64,000 nt of DNA from Eubacteriaceae bacterium (GCA_910574915.1 CAJTCR010000015.1:35390-99389), one strand, 5' to 3'. Counted from the stretch's first letter, positions 42,783-51,703 are shown. A program made the numbers and translations. Notes: generated by a model from the letters alone, not told the origin.

Positions 42783-44288
42783 TTATGGCAGCTCCAATCT
42801 CTGTCCGGCATAGATCATATCCATATCATCGATTCCGTTTAACTGACAGATTTTTCGCGCCTTTGCCGTTGTTCCATAGATTTTCCTGCTGATTCCGACA
42901 AGACTGTCTCCCTCTTTCACAACATAATAACCTTGCAGCAGGCTTTTTTGTTCTTCTGACAGGGAATCCGCGTCAATAGCGCCATCGTTTTTCTTTGTTT
43001 TATCCTCGTCTTTTGCGGCATCCGACGTTTCTCCATCCTCTTTGGATGAACTGCCGTTTCCATTTGATTTTGTGCCTGACGGCTTGCTGTCGGATGCTTT
43101 TGATCCCGTTCCGCGGCTGCCGCTTGAGGAATCGACGTCTGACGGCTTGCTGCCGTTTGTTTTAGAGCCTGTCCCCTTGCCATCGGCTGTTTCTGCATCT
43201 GGCTGCTGGCTGTCATTTGTTGTTTTTGTATCTGGCTCCTGACTGTCATTTGTTGTTTTTTCATCTGGATGCTGGCTGCCATTTGTTGTTTTTCCATCTG
43301 GCTGCTGGTTGTTGTCACTTGTTTTAGAGCTTGTCTCCTGGCTGCTACCGGAATCTTTGTTATCCTCATTCCCATCTTCACCGCCAGATGCTTTGGATTC
43401 TTGATTCTCTCCGTCACCGTCGGATGCTTTTGCCTGATTCAAGTCAGACATGTCCCCTTCCTTTACATTCGGGCTCATCGCAGGTACGTCTCCGTCAGCC
43501 TGCCCGGAGATGCGGTTGACTGTAGATTCCAGATTCTGCATTTTCTCTACGTTATTTACCGTACTGATCCCTAGCACGCAGACGGAAAGCACGAGCAGCA
43601 GGCTGGTCGTATACAGCACCCCGTTCCATTTCCGCTGGGATATCTGAGCCTTTTTTTCGAGCAGTGCCGCACGGTAACTGTTGACAAGAGGCTCTTCAAT
43701 CCCTTCTGCCGGGATATTCAGCTCTTTGCTGTTATTCTTTTCGATCATATAGTCCTGCATCTGCGGATTTTTCTCATAATAGACATAATAGCCTTCCCTG
43801 CGCTGCATAACGTTTTTTTCAAATACATAAAACGCTTCTTCTTTTTCTGCCTGGTCGAGCAGGAAGAGTACGTTTTTCTGGATATTAAAATGCTGCTTAT
43901 GGTTCCGCTCAAGCTCTGCGGCAAGTCCGGCATGTCCATTGCTCACATCCTGTCCCCAGCCGACGATCTCTAAATTGTCAAAATACTGTTTTAACTCCTT
44001 ATAGACAGCCGTCCACGTCTCGTCGCTAAATTGCAGGATCTGGTCTTTAAAAAATTCATCTTCTACCCGCACCATACCGCTGATAAAATATCTGGTATAG
44101 TCTTTTCCTCTTTCGACTCTGCCCAGCAATACAAATCCGCGGTGAGTCCATGTTTCCTGCACATCCTGCGTATGTAAATAAGTATATACATAATCCTCCA
44201 GATAGACTCTCGTACTCCCGATGCTAGTGCCAATCTGTCGAATATTCTTTGGTAGTGTCCCTGACGCTCTTTGTTTTTGTTCTGCCAC
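42783..44288 (-). CDS. Membrane-anchored LysM protein with N-terminal cytoplasmic domain
   Basis: A 501-residue protein. Residues 1-180 form an intracellular domain with a pattern reminiscent of JAB/MPN-like folds (YLEDYVYTYLHTQ, GFVLLGRVERGKDYTRYFISG, LEIVGWGQD); I cannot confirm the fold. A membrane span lies near 220-240 (GVLYTTSLLLVLSVCVLGIS). A long Ser/Asp/Lys/Thr-rich linker contains four 11-residue repeats. A C-terminal LysM module (YVVKEGDSLVGISRKIYGTT...YAGQRLELP) binds peptidoglycan. I start at GTG 44288, with GAGG 8 bases upstream, because the sequence from there begins as the domain does; the longer frame to 44390 has no support. Confidence 0.78.
   Translation of the reverse strand: MAEQKQRASGTLPKNIRQIGTSIGSTRVYLEDYVYTYLHTQDVQETWTHRGFVLLGRVERGKDYTRYFISGMVRVEDEFFKDQILQFSDETWTAVYKELKQYFDNLEIVGWGQDVSNGHAGLAAELERNHKQHFNIQKNVLFLLDQAEKEEAFYVFEKNVMQRREGYYVYYEKNPQMQDYMIEKNNSKELNIPAEGIEEPLVNSYRAALLEKKAQISQRKWNGVLYTTSLLLVLSVCVLGISTVNNVEKMQNLESTVNRISGQADGDVPAMSPNVKEGDMSDLNQAKASDGDGENQESKASGGEDGNEDNKDSGSSQETSSKTSDNNQQPDGKTTNGSQHPDEKTTNDSQEPDTKTTNDSQQPDAETADGKGTGSKTNGSKPSDVDSSSGSRGTGSKASDSKPSGTKSNGNGSSSKEDGETSDAAKDEDKTKKNDGAIDADSLSEEQKSLLQGYYVVKEGDSLVGISRKIYGTTAKARKICQLNGIDDMDMIYAGQRLELP
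43185..43316 (-). repeat. Four 33-bp tandem repeats inside the LysM gene
   Basis: Units at 43185-43217, 43218-43250, 43251-43283 and 43284-43316 each encode an 11-residue unit of the form N-D-S-Q-x-P-D-x-K-T-T. The repeats keep frame, so copy-number change would alter linker length without breaking the protein. Confidence 0.9.
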
Positions 44289-44405
44289 TTCGCACACCTC
44301 TTTCCATTTTTTCGGGTATGCGTCCAATGTAGCATAACAAACTGGCTGATTTTGGCATATATTGTTGGCAGCGTCCAAGATTCCTATCAATTTTCCTGTT
44401 TTTTG

Positions 44406-45002
44406 TCATAATTCCGTTCTGCCTTCAAGCGCGCGCAGCAAAGTCACCTCATCAATGTATTCCAGATCACCGCCGACCGGCACGCCGCTGGCAATGCGCG
44501 TGACCTTAATGCCAGTCGGTTTGATCAGCTTGCTGATATACATCGCTGTCGTCTCGCCTTCCAGGCTGGAATTAGTCGCTATAATCACTTCACTTACATC
44601 GCCCTGCAAGCGCTGCATCAGCTCTTTGAGCTTGATATCCGCAGGCCCGATCCCAAGCATAGGTGAGATCGCGCCGTGCAGAACATGGTAAACGCCTTCA
44701 AACTTGCCCGTTTTTTCATATGCGGCAAGATCCCTCGGATTTTCTACAACCATAATCAATTTCTGGTCACGGTTTGGATTTTTACAGATCGGGCACACTT
44801 CATCATCTGTCAGCGTATAGCACTGCTTACAGTAGCAGACCTTGCGTCTTGCCTCGATAATGGAATTTGACAGCTTTTCTACTTCTGCCTCCGGCATATC
44901 CAAAATATGGAACGCCATGCGCTGCGCCGACTTGATCCCGATCCCAGGCAAGCCTGCCAATGACTCGATTAATCTGCTGATCTGGGCACTGTAATACTCC
45001 AT
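44406..45002 (-). CDS. recR: Recombination mediator RecR
   Basis: A 198-residue RecR. The N-terminal helix-hairpin-helix [20 protein letters not shown], the four-Cys zinc site (CYCKQC...CPIC), and the Toprim domain from [18 protein letters not shown] to [17 protein letters not shown] are all present. It acts with RecO and RecF in loading RecA on gapped DNA. Three bp from ybaB, in the conserved dnaX-ybaB-recR order. Confidence 0.97.
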   Translation of the reverse strand: MEYYSAQISRLIESLAGLPGIGIKSAQRMAFHILDMPEAEVEKLSNSIIEARRKVCYCKQCYTLTDDEVCPICKNPNRDQKLIMVVENPRDLAAYEKTGKFEGVYHVLHGAISPMLGIGPADIKLKELMQRLQGDVSEVIIATNSSLEGETTAMYISKLIKPTGIKVTRIASGVPVGGDLEYIDEVTLLRALEGRTEL

Positions 45003-45004
45003 TG

Positions 45005-45355
45005 CTAAAACAACCCCATACCGCCGCCAAGCCCGCCGGTAATCTTACCCATCGTATTCTGCGAATACTCATCGATCTGGCGCATCGCTTCATTTGTAGC
45101 CGCCATAATCAAATCCTCGAGCATCTCCACATCATCTGGATCGACTGCTTCTGGATCGATTTTTATTTTGGTCACTTCCCGTTTCCCGGACACCGTCACC
45201 TCAACAACGCCGCCTCCCGCGCTCGCTGTCATCTCCTTTTCTTCCAGCTCCTTCGTCGCATCCTCCATCTGCTTTTGCATTTTCTGCGCCTGCTTCATCA
45301 AATTCGCCATATTACCCGGCATTCCTCCGCCAGGAAATCCCCCTCTTCTTGCCAT
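45005..45355 (-). CDS. ybaB: YbaB/EbfC family nucleoid-associated protein
   Basis: A 116-residue protein with a Gly-rich start ([14 protein letters not shown]), [20 protein letters not shown] and a [21 protein letters not shown] core, the standard YbaB DNA-binding fold. It binds DNA as a dimer. It sits between the small ORF at 45434 and recR. Confidence 0.95.
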   Translation of the reverse strand: MARRGGFPGGGMPGNMANLMKQAQKMQKQMEDATKELEEKEMTASAGGGVVEVTVSGKREVTKIKIDPEAVDPDDVEMLEDLIMAATNEAMRQIDEYSQNTMGKITGGLGGGMGLF

Positions 45356-45433
45356 GTTTATATACCTCCTTAAAATTTGTTTTTTTGACTGTTATTGATT
45401 TTAACCCATTCTATTCAATCTGACAATACTCGA

Positions 45434-45700
45434 TTATGAAAAGCTCCCATCATAAGTATTCGGGCCAGTATATCTGATCGTATTTGGAACATATATAACA
45501 GAATAATTTTGATTATAATACTCCGCTTTATCTATTTCATCTTCGTCCTGGTCGGTTTCTGCCACACATACAACCAGCATATTTTCGGGAATTTTACAAT
45601 TATCAACTACAACTCTTTTATATACTTCTGCCAGAATTCGCTTTCCATGAAACGCTTTCACTGCCTGCTCCCATGTCATTTCTTTATTTACTTCTATCAA
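45434..45700 (-). CDS. Small conserved-looking hypothetical protein between dnaX and ybaB
   Basis: An 88-residue acidic protein (MIEVNKEMTWEQAVKAFHGKRILAEVYKR..., ending YTGPNTYDGSFS). No family is recognised. It lies 11 bp downstream of dnaX and 78 bp upstream of ybaB, interrupting the usual dnaX-ybaB junction, so it is probably a lineage-specific insertion in the operon. Confidence 0.65.
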   Translation of the reverse strand: MIEVNKEMTWEQAVKAFHGKRILAEVYKRVVVDNCKIPENMLVVCVAETDQDEDEIDKAEYYNQNYSVIYVPNTIRYTGPNTYDGSFS

Positions 45701-45711
45701 TTATTTCCCTC

Positions 45712-47265
45712 TCAATCCGAAAAATCCTCATACTCAATCTCCATATGAACCACCTGTTCCAAATCCACAAACGCCTTTTCAAACGGCTGCCCGGTATCAT
45801 TTTGTTTGATCTGTACCTGCACTTCTTTCCCGATGCATCCAGAAATCGTATCCGTGATTTCTTTCAGCCGTTCCTCTTCGGTTAACATCTCGCACAAAAT
45901 CGGCTCATCCATTACGATCAAAAGTACATTTCCTTCGCCAATGCTTAAATGCGCTTTGCGCAAAAAGGCGCTGATTGCATCCGGCATCTGTGCAAGAATG
46001 CTGCGCCAGTTTTTCACTGCCTGGCGGATATCTTCGGATATCGCTTTTGGCATCGCTGGCTTTGCGGCAGGTTCATTAGCTGCCTGTATGGGAGCGGCAG
46101 GAAGGATGGCTCCTTCTTCGATTTTCTTTTCTAACTGCGTAAGCCTTGCCAGGATGGAGCTGGTATCTGCTTCCATTTGCGGGCGGCACAGCTTGATAAA
46201 CGCGATTTCAATTAATATCCGTTTCTGTGTGGAATAGCGCACCTGATTGGACAATTCTGAAAAAACACGAATAAAACGCATAAGCTGCGCGCTGTCTGCC
46301 ATGCTGCATTCTTCTTTTAACAGCGCCAGGTTTTCACTGGAAACATCCAGCACGTCTTCCATATCCTCTGAGCTTTGCAGTAAAAGGAGATTTCTCAGAT
46401 ACCAGGTAAAGTCGCCTACAAACTGGCTCAAATCCCTGCCTTCTGCCACCAGCTCTTCGATCTGCTGCATAACGGCTGTGATCTGGCTGGCTGTCACGGC
46501 GCGAAAGATTCCAGAAAACCGTTCTGTATCCACAGCGCCCAATACTTCCAGCACATGGTCATAAGTCAGCTTTTCCCCCATATAAAACGCCATGCACTGA
46601 TCGAGCAGGCTCAGCGCGTCACGCATCGCTCCGTCCGCGGCTTTTGCAATATAGCGGACTGCTTTTTCCTCTGCCTGCGCCTGTTCTTGTTCCAGCAGCT
46701 CTTGCAGTCTTTCTGAGATCGTATCGATCGAAATGCGATGAAAATCATATCTTTGGCATCTTGATAAGATCGTAACCGGAATTTTATGCGCTTCTGTTGT
46801 TGCAAGTATAAAAATCACGTATGCCGGCGGTTCTTCTAACGTTTTCAGCAGCGCGTTGAATGCGCCGATTGACAGCATATGCACCTCGTCGATAATATAG
46901 ACCTTGTATCTGCCTTCTGTCGGCGCATATGCGACTTCATCACGGATTTCGCGGATATTATCTACGCCGTTGTTGGAAGCGGCATCTATCTCTATCACGT
47001 TCATCGAATTTCCGGCTGTAATCGCACGGCAGGACGCGCATTCTCCGCAAGGGCTGCCGTCCTTTGGATGTTCGCAGTTTACTGCTTTTGCAAAGATCTT
47101 TGCAATCGTTGTCTTGCCTGTTCCTCTCGTTCCGCAGAACAAGTAGGCGTGTCCGATCCGCCCGGCATGTATCTGGTTGCGGATTGTCGCCACAACCGCG
47201 TCCTGCCCTTTTACGTCTGTAAAGCTCTGCGGCCGGTATTTCCGGTAAAGTGCTGTATATGACAT
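45712..47265 (-). CDS. dnaX: DNA polymerase III subunit gamma/tau
   Basis: A 517-residue clamp-loader ATPase. It begins MSYTALYRKYRPQSFTDV, has Walker A GTRGTGKTTIAKIFAKAV, the four-Cys zinc site (CEHPKDGSPCGECASC), Walker B YIIDEVHML and SRC sensor (ILSRCQRYDF). I start at 47265, with CAGGAGGG about 9 bases upstream; the frame extends 25 codons further without support. A short tau-like C-terminus (about 150 residues) follows. Confidence 0.96.
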   Translation of the reverse strand: MSYTALYRKYRPQSFTDVKGQDAVVATIRNQIHAGRIGHAYLFCGTRGTGKTTIAKIFAKAVNCEHPKDGSPCGECASCRAITAGNSMNVIEIDAASNNGVDNIREIRDEVAYAPTEGRYKVYIIDEVHMLSIGAFNALLKTLEEPPAYVIFILATTEAHKIPVTILSRCQRYDFHRISIDTISERLQELLEQEQAQAEEKAVRYIAKAADGAMRDALSLLDQCMAFYMGEKLTYDHVLEVLGAVDTERFSGIFRAVTASQITAVMQQIEELVAEGRDLSQFVGDFTWYLRNLLLLQSSEDMEDVLDVSSENLALLKEECSMADSAQLMRFIRVFSELSNQVRYSTQKRILIEIAFIKLCRPQMEADTSSILARLTQLEKKIEEGAILPAAPIQAANEPAAKPAMPKAISEDIRQAVKNWRSILAQMPDAISAFLRKAHLSIGEGNVLLIVMDEPILCEMLTEEERLKEITDTISGCIGKEVQVQIKQNDTGQPFEKAFVDLEQVVHMEIEYEDFSD

Positions 47266-47306
47266 ACGAAATCTGCCCTCCTGTGATCGCTCTAAATAAT
47301 TATTCA

Positions 47307-47335
47307 ATTCTATCACAGAACGCTTTATTTGTACA
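47307..47335 (-). promoter_or_regulatory. Possible sigma-A promoter of dnaX
   Basis: Minus strand TGTACA, 17 bases, TAGAAT. Each box has one or two mismatches to TTGACA/TATAAT; spacing is ideal and it lies 42 bp before the dnaX start. Confidence 0.45.
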
Positions 47336-47345
47336 CACACAAAAA

Positions 47346-47396
47346 AACCTGCTGTGCCAGCATTCTTAAAATTAAGAAGCTGCCGTTCAGCAGGTT
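47346..47396 (-). terminator. pfkA terminator
   Basis: AACCTGCTG at 47346-47354 pairs with CAGCAGGTT at 47388-47396, with a smaller inner dyad (TTCTTAA/TTAAGAA). On the minus strand it is followed by seven T residues. It lies 30 bp after the pfkA stop. Confidence 0.85.
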
Positions 47397-47425
47397 TTCT
47401 AATTTTCCTAAATCATCATCCAAAA

Positions 47426-48499
47426 TTAATCGCCAAAGCTAATGCCTGTTAATTTTGCTTCTTTTACAATCTGTGCATTCGGGTCAACCGTCTTTAATTT
47501 ACCGGCAACATTTTCTAACGGAACACGTCTGACCTCATTATTTACCATAGCGATCATATGTCCAAAATCTTTTTCCAGAATTGCCTTCGCTCCTTCTGCG
47601 CCAAGCCTTGTACAAAGCACGCGGTCATACGGCGTAGGGCTGCCGCCTCTTTGCGTATGGCCAGGAACGGTTACGCGCACCTCGCTGCCAAGCTTTTTGC
47701 CGATCTCTGCTGCAATCTCATAGGATACAGACGGATATGGAGATTTTTCCTGTTTCTTTTTGTATTCTTTCTTGCTTAATTTTGCATCATCTTTTGAAAT
47801 TGCGCCTTCTGCAACTGCAAGAATCGTAAATCCTTTTCCAGCCTTTGTACGATGCTCGATCGCTGCTACAACCTTTTTGATGTCATATGGGATCTCCGGC
47901 AGCAGGATAATGTCAGCGCCGCCAGCCATGCCTGCGTAAAGTGTCAGCCAGCCAACCTTATGTCCCATTACTTCTACGATAAATACACGGTTGTGGGATG
48001 CTGCTGTCGTATGAATGCAGTCAATGGCATCGGTTGCGATGTTAATCGCACTCTGAAATCCAAACGTCACGTCTGTTCCAAAAATATCATTATCAATAGT
48101 CTTTGGTAAGTGGATTACATTCAATCCTTCCTCACGAAGCAGGTTCGCTGTCTTTTGTGTGCCATTGCCGCCAAGGATTACGATACAGTCCAGATTCAAT
48201 TTGTAATAATTCTGTTTCATCGCCTCGACTTTGTCTAATCCGTTCGCATCTGGTGTACGCATCAGCTTAAATGGCTGACGGGAAGAACCCAGGATCGTTC
48301 CGCCTTTTGTCAGGATACCGGAAAAATCCGATGACGAAAGCAAACGGTAATTTCCGTAAATCAGTCCCTTATACCCGTCCAAAAAACCATAAATCTCCAA
48401 CTCTTCAACATTTGAGCTTAATCCTTTTGCAACGCCTCTCATTGCAGCATTCAAAGCCTGACAGTCGCCGCCGCTTGTAAGCATACCCACTCTGAGCAT
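47426..48499 (-). CDS. pfkA: 6-phosphofructokinase
   Basis: A 357-residue PfkA-family enzyme. It starts LRVGMLTSGGDCQALNAAMRG and contains LGGNGTQKTANLL, LPKTIDNDIFGTDVTFGF and TVPGHTQRGGSPTPYDR. The residue that separates ATP- from PPi-dependent enzymes (Gly104 in E. coli numbering) is Gly, while the nearby position in P-K-T-I-D-N-D is Lys, as in the mixed-substrate subgroup. ATP use is likely but PPi use is not excluded. It catalyses fructose 6-phosphate to fructose 1,6-bisphosphate. It has its own sigma-A promoter and terminator. Confidence 0.94.
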   Translation of the reverse strand: MLRVGMLTSGGDCQALNAAMRGVAKGLSSNVEELEIYGFLDGYKGLIYGNYRLLSSSDFSGILTKGGTILGSSRQPFKLMRTPDANGLDKVEAMKQNYYKLNLDCIVILGGNGTQKTANLLREEGLNVIHLPKTIDNDIFGTDVTFGFQSAINIATDAIDCIHTTAASHNRVFIVEVMGHKVGWLTLYAGMAGGADIILLPEIPYDIKKVVAAIEHRTKAGKGFTILAVAEGAISKDDAKLSKKEYKKKQEKSPYPSVSYEIAAEIGKKLGSEVRVTVPGHTQRGGSPTPYDRVLCTRLGAEGAKAILEKDFGHMIAMVNNEVRRVPLENVAGKLKTVDPNAQIVKEAKLTGISFGD

Positions 48500-48550
48500 T
48501 TTGATGCACCCTCTCTTTCTCCTGATATTGTAAAACGATTTGTCCTATCT

Positions 48551-48580
48551 ATTATAAATTATTCGTCATTATGCTGTCAA
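48551..48580 (-). promoter_or_regulatory. Sigma-A promoter of pfkA
   Basis: Minus strand TTGACA, 18 bases, TATAAT: both boxes match consensus exactly. It lies 52 bp before the pfkA start. Confidence 0.88.
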
Positions 48581-48609
48581 CAGAAAAGAAATCCAAAATT
48601 TTCCAAAAA

Positions 48610-49764
48610 TTATTCTTTTTTCTGTTCCTCTTCTTCTTTTTTATAATAAACATGCACATTAACGTCTGTCACCTTTTTATAAGGCAGATAGATATATTTT
48701 TTATTTTCAAATTGGATCATATGTATCCCCTTACCCGTCATCAGCGCTGCCGCCAGCCTTGCAATCGCCGCAGACTGCCCTTCCTTATCGTTGTATACGG
48801 TTGCTGACAGCCTGCCGTCCGCCACTGCCTCTAATCCGACATCTGTCCCGTCAATGCCGAAAAATACCGGCAGCGCAGATTCTGTCACATTCAGCTTTTT
48901 ATAAGCGTCCAAAGCCCCCAAAGCCATATCGTCATTGTTTGCCAATACAAGCTCAATCTGGTTTTGGTGCTGTCCGATCATCTGCATCATCCGGTTCTGC
49001 GCCTGCGCACGGTTCCAGTTCGCAATGCCGCAGCTTAATTTTTCCAGATGGATTCCTTTTTCTTTTAACGTATTGACCGCACTTTCTGTCCGAATAATCG
49101 AATCCTGGTGCCCCGCTTCCCCTTCCAGTACGACATACTGAATCTTGCCGTCCTTGTTATGGTCGATATGCCTGCTCGCCTGGATCGCCCCTGCCGCCAG
49201 CTCCCCCTGCATAATCCCGGACTGTTTGGCATCCGCACCAACATAATACAGCTTGTCCCACTGCATCAGATCTTCCGCCACCGGCTCTCTGTTAAAAAAG
49301 ATAATCGGCACATTGTATTCCCTGGCAAAATCAATAATTTCCGAAGGATCGGCACGGTCTACCAGATTGACGCACAACACGTCACAGCCTGCGCCAATCA
49401 GCTCCTTCACCTGGTCGTCCTGGACACGCTGCGACTCCGCGGCATCCCGCATCATTACCGTAATCTCCAGCCCTTCCCGCTCCAGCTCCTCAAACTCCCC
49501 TTTCAGGCATTCAATCATCTGGCTGATAAAAGTATCGCTCTGATTATAATAAGCAATCCCAACCTGCATCCGATCCGCCGCAGCCTGCGGATAGCTGCCG
49601 CACGAGGCTGATATCACACTATAAAAACAGAGCATACTGCATATGATGAATCTATGGAGATGTATCTGTAACTTTTTTATTCTGTGTTTGTTTTTTGTTT
49701 GTTCGTTTGTTACTTTTTTATTTTCTATTTGTATGTTTCCTGCCTTTCTGATTTTTAATTTCAT
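48610..49764 (-). CDS. Galactose-type (MglB-like) sugar-binding lipoprotein
   Basis: A 384-residue periplasmic-binding-protein type I family member. After a basic N-terminal arm, a lipoprotein-type signal (FIICSMLCFYSVISASC) puts the acylated Cys near residue 55. The MglB-like core follows: VGIAYYNQSDTFISQMI, VNLVDRADPSEII, FFNREPV, YYVGADAKQSG, GEAGHQDSIIRTE, LANNDDMALGALDAY and FGIDGTD. The annotated ATG lies only 26 bp from a long palindromic element and lacks a clear ribosome-binding site, so the true start may be internal. It could be a sugar sensor for the nearby kinase or supply a binding protein for the mgl transporter whose own mglB is broken. Confidence 0.82.
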   Translation of the reverse strand: MKLKIRKAGNIQIENKKVTNEQTKNKHRIKKLQIHLHRFIICSMLCFYSVISASCGSYPQAAADRMQVGIAYYNQSDTFISQMIECLKGEFEELEREGLEITVMMRDAAESQRVQDDQVKELIGAGCDVLCVNLVDRADPSEIIDFAREYNVPIIFFNREPVAEDLMQWDKLYYVGADAKQSGIMQGELAAGAIQASRHIDHNKDGKIQYVVLEGEAGHQDSIIRTESAVNTLKEKGIHLEKLSCGIANWNRAQAQNRMMQMIGQHQNQIELVLANNDDMALGALDAYKKLNVTESALPVFFGIDGTDVGLEAVADGRLSATVYNDKEGQSAAIARLAAALMTGKGIHMIQFENKKYIYLPYKKVTDVNVHVYYKKEEEEQKKE

Positions 49765-49790
49765 TTGCTTTTGAGATCTTATGGAGGGAC

Positions 49791-50020
49791 GCCAGGAGAG
49801 GGGATTGGCACACCCTGGAGGCGGCAGTTCCAGAAGGTTAAGAATCCCTAAGCCTTCTGCTGGTACGTTGTGGCTGTGGACGGTCGCGGCACCTAGTTCG
49901 CTGCCTGCTGGCAGCTAAAGGTGCCGCTTGGCTGCGCCCCTGGTTGCCCCGCAGAATGCTAAGGGCTTCTAACCCTTCTTCCAAAGCCGCCTCCAGGGTG
50001 TGCCAATCCCCTCTCCTGGC
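49791..50020. repeat. Palindromic repeat element, copy A (230 bp)
   Basis: The ends are a perfect 34-bp inverted repeat (starting GCCAGGAGAGGGGATTGGC). Inside it the arms continue to pair imperfectly (about 27 of 38 positions). The centre holds a further hairpin (GCGGCACCT...AGGTGCCGC with apical GCTGCC/GGCAGC). The whole can fold as one long hairpin. Copy B at 50478-50714 is the same element in opposite orientation. No transposase is present. Confidence 0.88.
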
Positions 50021-50081
50021 TGTTCTTCGTAAGTGTGGCGAAAGCAAATTCTACATTGTTTGTATTGTATGAAAACAATTC

Positions 50082-50241
50082 GTACAGTGGTGCAGAAATA
50101 ATGGTAAATACAGTGCACGTTATTTTTGTCAGCGCAAAGCGGAGAAAGGAGGCGATGCCAGGTGCATCGTTGACTGACGACAACGCGGTGATGGCAGAAA
50201 TAGCGAGTGCTGTATTCACTGTTATTTCTACAATGCTGTAC
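50082..50241. repeat. Long imperfect palindrome (160 bp) beginning and ending GTAC
   Basis: The left arm (GTACAG...AGAAATAA...ATACAG) pairs with the right arm in the same order; most mismatches in the outer arms are G-U pairs if the plus strand is transcribed. A central hairpin CGATGC/GCATCG lies at about 50152-50169. It abuts the next palindrome. Confidence 0.7.
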
Positions 50242-50406
50242 TAGAGCGTGTTTGAAAAATCATTCCTGCCATCTGCATTCCCCACTTTGCGTGATATTTG
50301 CGCCAAATTCAGGTTACATAGCCCGCTATGCGCCCTTCATTTGGCGCAGATCTCCCACAAATTGTGAAATACATCTGGCAGAAAGCATTTTTCAAACACG
50401 CTCTAG
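50241..50406. repeat. MITE-like palindrome (166 bp) with CTAG ends
   Basis: A perfect 20-bp terminal inverted repeat (CTAGAGCGTGTTTGAAAAAT) extends imperfectly to about 35 bp through TTCCTGCCA/TGGCAGAAA. A nested inner stem pairs TGCGCCAAAT with ATTTGGCGCA. It has no coding capacity. This is the layout of a miniature inverted-repeat element or REP-type palindrome. Confidence 0.8.
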
Positions 50407-50477
50407 AATCCACTATATCATATCCAAACAAATTCAAAAAATTCGCTGTAGAGCATTCGTAACACTCACGAAAACCA

Positions 50478-50714
50478 GCCGGGAGAGGAGATTGGCACGC
50501 CCTGGAGGCGGCTTTGGAAGAAGGTTTAGAATCCCTTAGCCTTCTGCGCAGCAACCAGGGGCGCAGCCAAGCGGCACCTTTAGCTTTCGGCGGTCAGCCG
50601 GAAGCGAACTAGGTGCCGCGACCGTCCACAGCCACAGCGTACCAGCAGAAGGCTTAGGGATTCTTAACCTTCTGGAACTGACGCAGCCAGGGCGTGCCAA
50701 TCCCCTCTCCCGGC
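50478..50714. repeat. Palindromic repeat element, copy B (237 bp, inverted relative to A)
   Basis: The ends form a 28-bp inverted repeat with one mismatch (GCCGGGAGAGG...). The body is the reverse complement of copy A, including GCAACCAGGGGCGCAGCC and GCGGCACCTTTAGCT. The apical hairpin differs in sequence (GCTTTCGGC/GCCGGAAGC against GCTGCC/GGCAGC in A) but both pair, so the stem is kept while bases change. Confidence 0.88.
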
Positions 50715-50752
50715 GTTCTCATAAGGAATACCATCCCCAAAAAATCCTTCTT

Positions 50753-51703
50753 CTACTGACACATCGTAAATAAAATCTCCTGATTCCTCTCCTCAAACAA
50801 CTCCTCCCTACGAATCACCGTATACGCAACCACCCTGCTTTTCATCCCACGAAAAAAATGCCTAAGCCTTTCCGCCGCTTCCGTCAAGCTATAATACCCC
50901 ACACTAAATTCATCCGGTACAACAAGGCACTCTACACTTCCTGTATCCAGATAATATGCCGCCTGTGTAGAATTCCCTATCCCATATACCAACGCCCCAT
51001 GCAGGTTATTGGCTGCCGCCTGCTCCGCAGCTTTAATCAGGCTGTTGTTGTCCAGTGCGATCACGATGTCTACCTCCGGCTTATTTTCCACAGAACCGTC
51101 CACTACCCAGCTACACACAATGCCTGTATCCTGCAACGCCTTTTCCACGCCCTGTCTGCGGCTGTTCATCGCGTGCGGTGCATCCGCTTTCATAAGAATG
51201 CCATATTTTTTTCCTGACAGGTTTCCGCAGTAATCTTTTTTCAGCTCCTCTGCAAGCGCCTCGCCCATCGCGCTGTGATCGGGCTCCACTGACGGAAACT
51301 GAGATTTTTCACGCTCCTTTGCCGCCGTGTATTCTACAAGCATAATCGGCACTTTCTTTTCTAAATGCTTGAGCTTTTGTTCCAGATCGTCTCCCGGTAC
51401 AGGCTGAACGATGACCGCATCCGCTCCAAGCTCGATCTCACGTTTGATCGTGTTTAACTGTTCCTCTTTTGTCAGCACATCCGCGGTACTGGCGACAACC
51501 AGTTCAACCTTCTGATCCTGTGCCGCCATTTTTAAGCCATAACGAAACGCTGCCCACTGTGTATCCTCTGCATCCTGGATCACTACAGAGATTTTCCGGT
51601 ACTGTTTGCTGTTTTTTTCCAAAAGCATGGCAGCCGCCATCAAAATCACCATAACTGCCAGCACTGCTTCTATCACATGAAACCATTTTCCGCTGTTATT
51701 CAT
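50753..51703 (-). CDS. Membrane-anchored sugar-binding protein (periplasmic-binding-protein type I)
   Basis: A 316-residue protein with an uncleaved-looking N-terminal span (about 10-28, VIEAVLAVMVILMAAAMLL). A type I binding fold follows: ISVVIQDAEDTQWAAFRYGLK, LGADAVIVQPVPGDDL, VPIMLVEYTA, YGILMKADAPHAMNSRRQG, VDIVIALDNNSLIKAAEQ. It lies 26 bp downstream of the histidine kinase. With the kinase it probably forms a sugar-sensing module in which the binding protein presents ligand to the kinase sensor, as in other YesM-type systems of Lachnospiraceae. Confidence 0.8.
   Translation of the reverse strand: MNNSGKWFHVIEAVLAVMVILMAAAMLLEKNSKQYRKISVVIQDAEDTQWAAFRYGLKMAAQDQKVELVVASTADVLTKEEQLNTIKREIELGADAVIVQPVPGDDLEQKLKHLEKKVPIMLVEYTAAKEREKSQFPSVEPDHSAMGEALAEELKKDYCGNLSGKKYGILMKADAPHAMNSRRQGVEKALQDTGIVCSWVVDGSVENKPEVDIVIALDNNSLIKAAEQAAANNLHGALVYGIGNSTQAAYYLDTGSVECLVVPDEFSVGYYSLTEAAERLRHFFRGMKSRVVAYTVIRREELFEERNQEILFTMCQ

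Noticed and set aside
43185..43316. CRISPR-like array
   Set aside because: The 33-bp units are contiguous, in frame and without spacers; they are coding tandem repeats.
50309..50554. Short frames within the palindrome island
   Set aside because: They follow the repeated palindromic arms in arbitrary frames and have no coding features.
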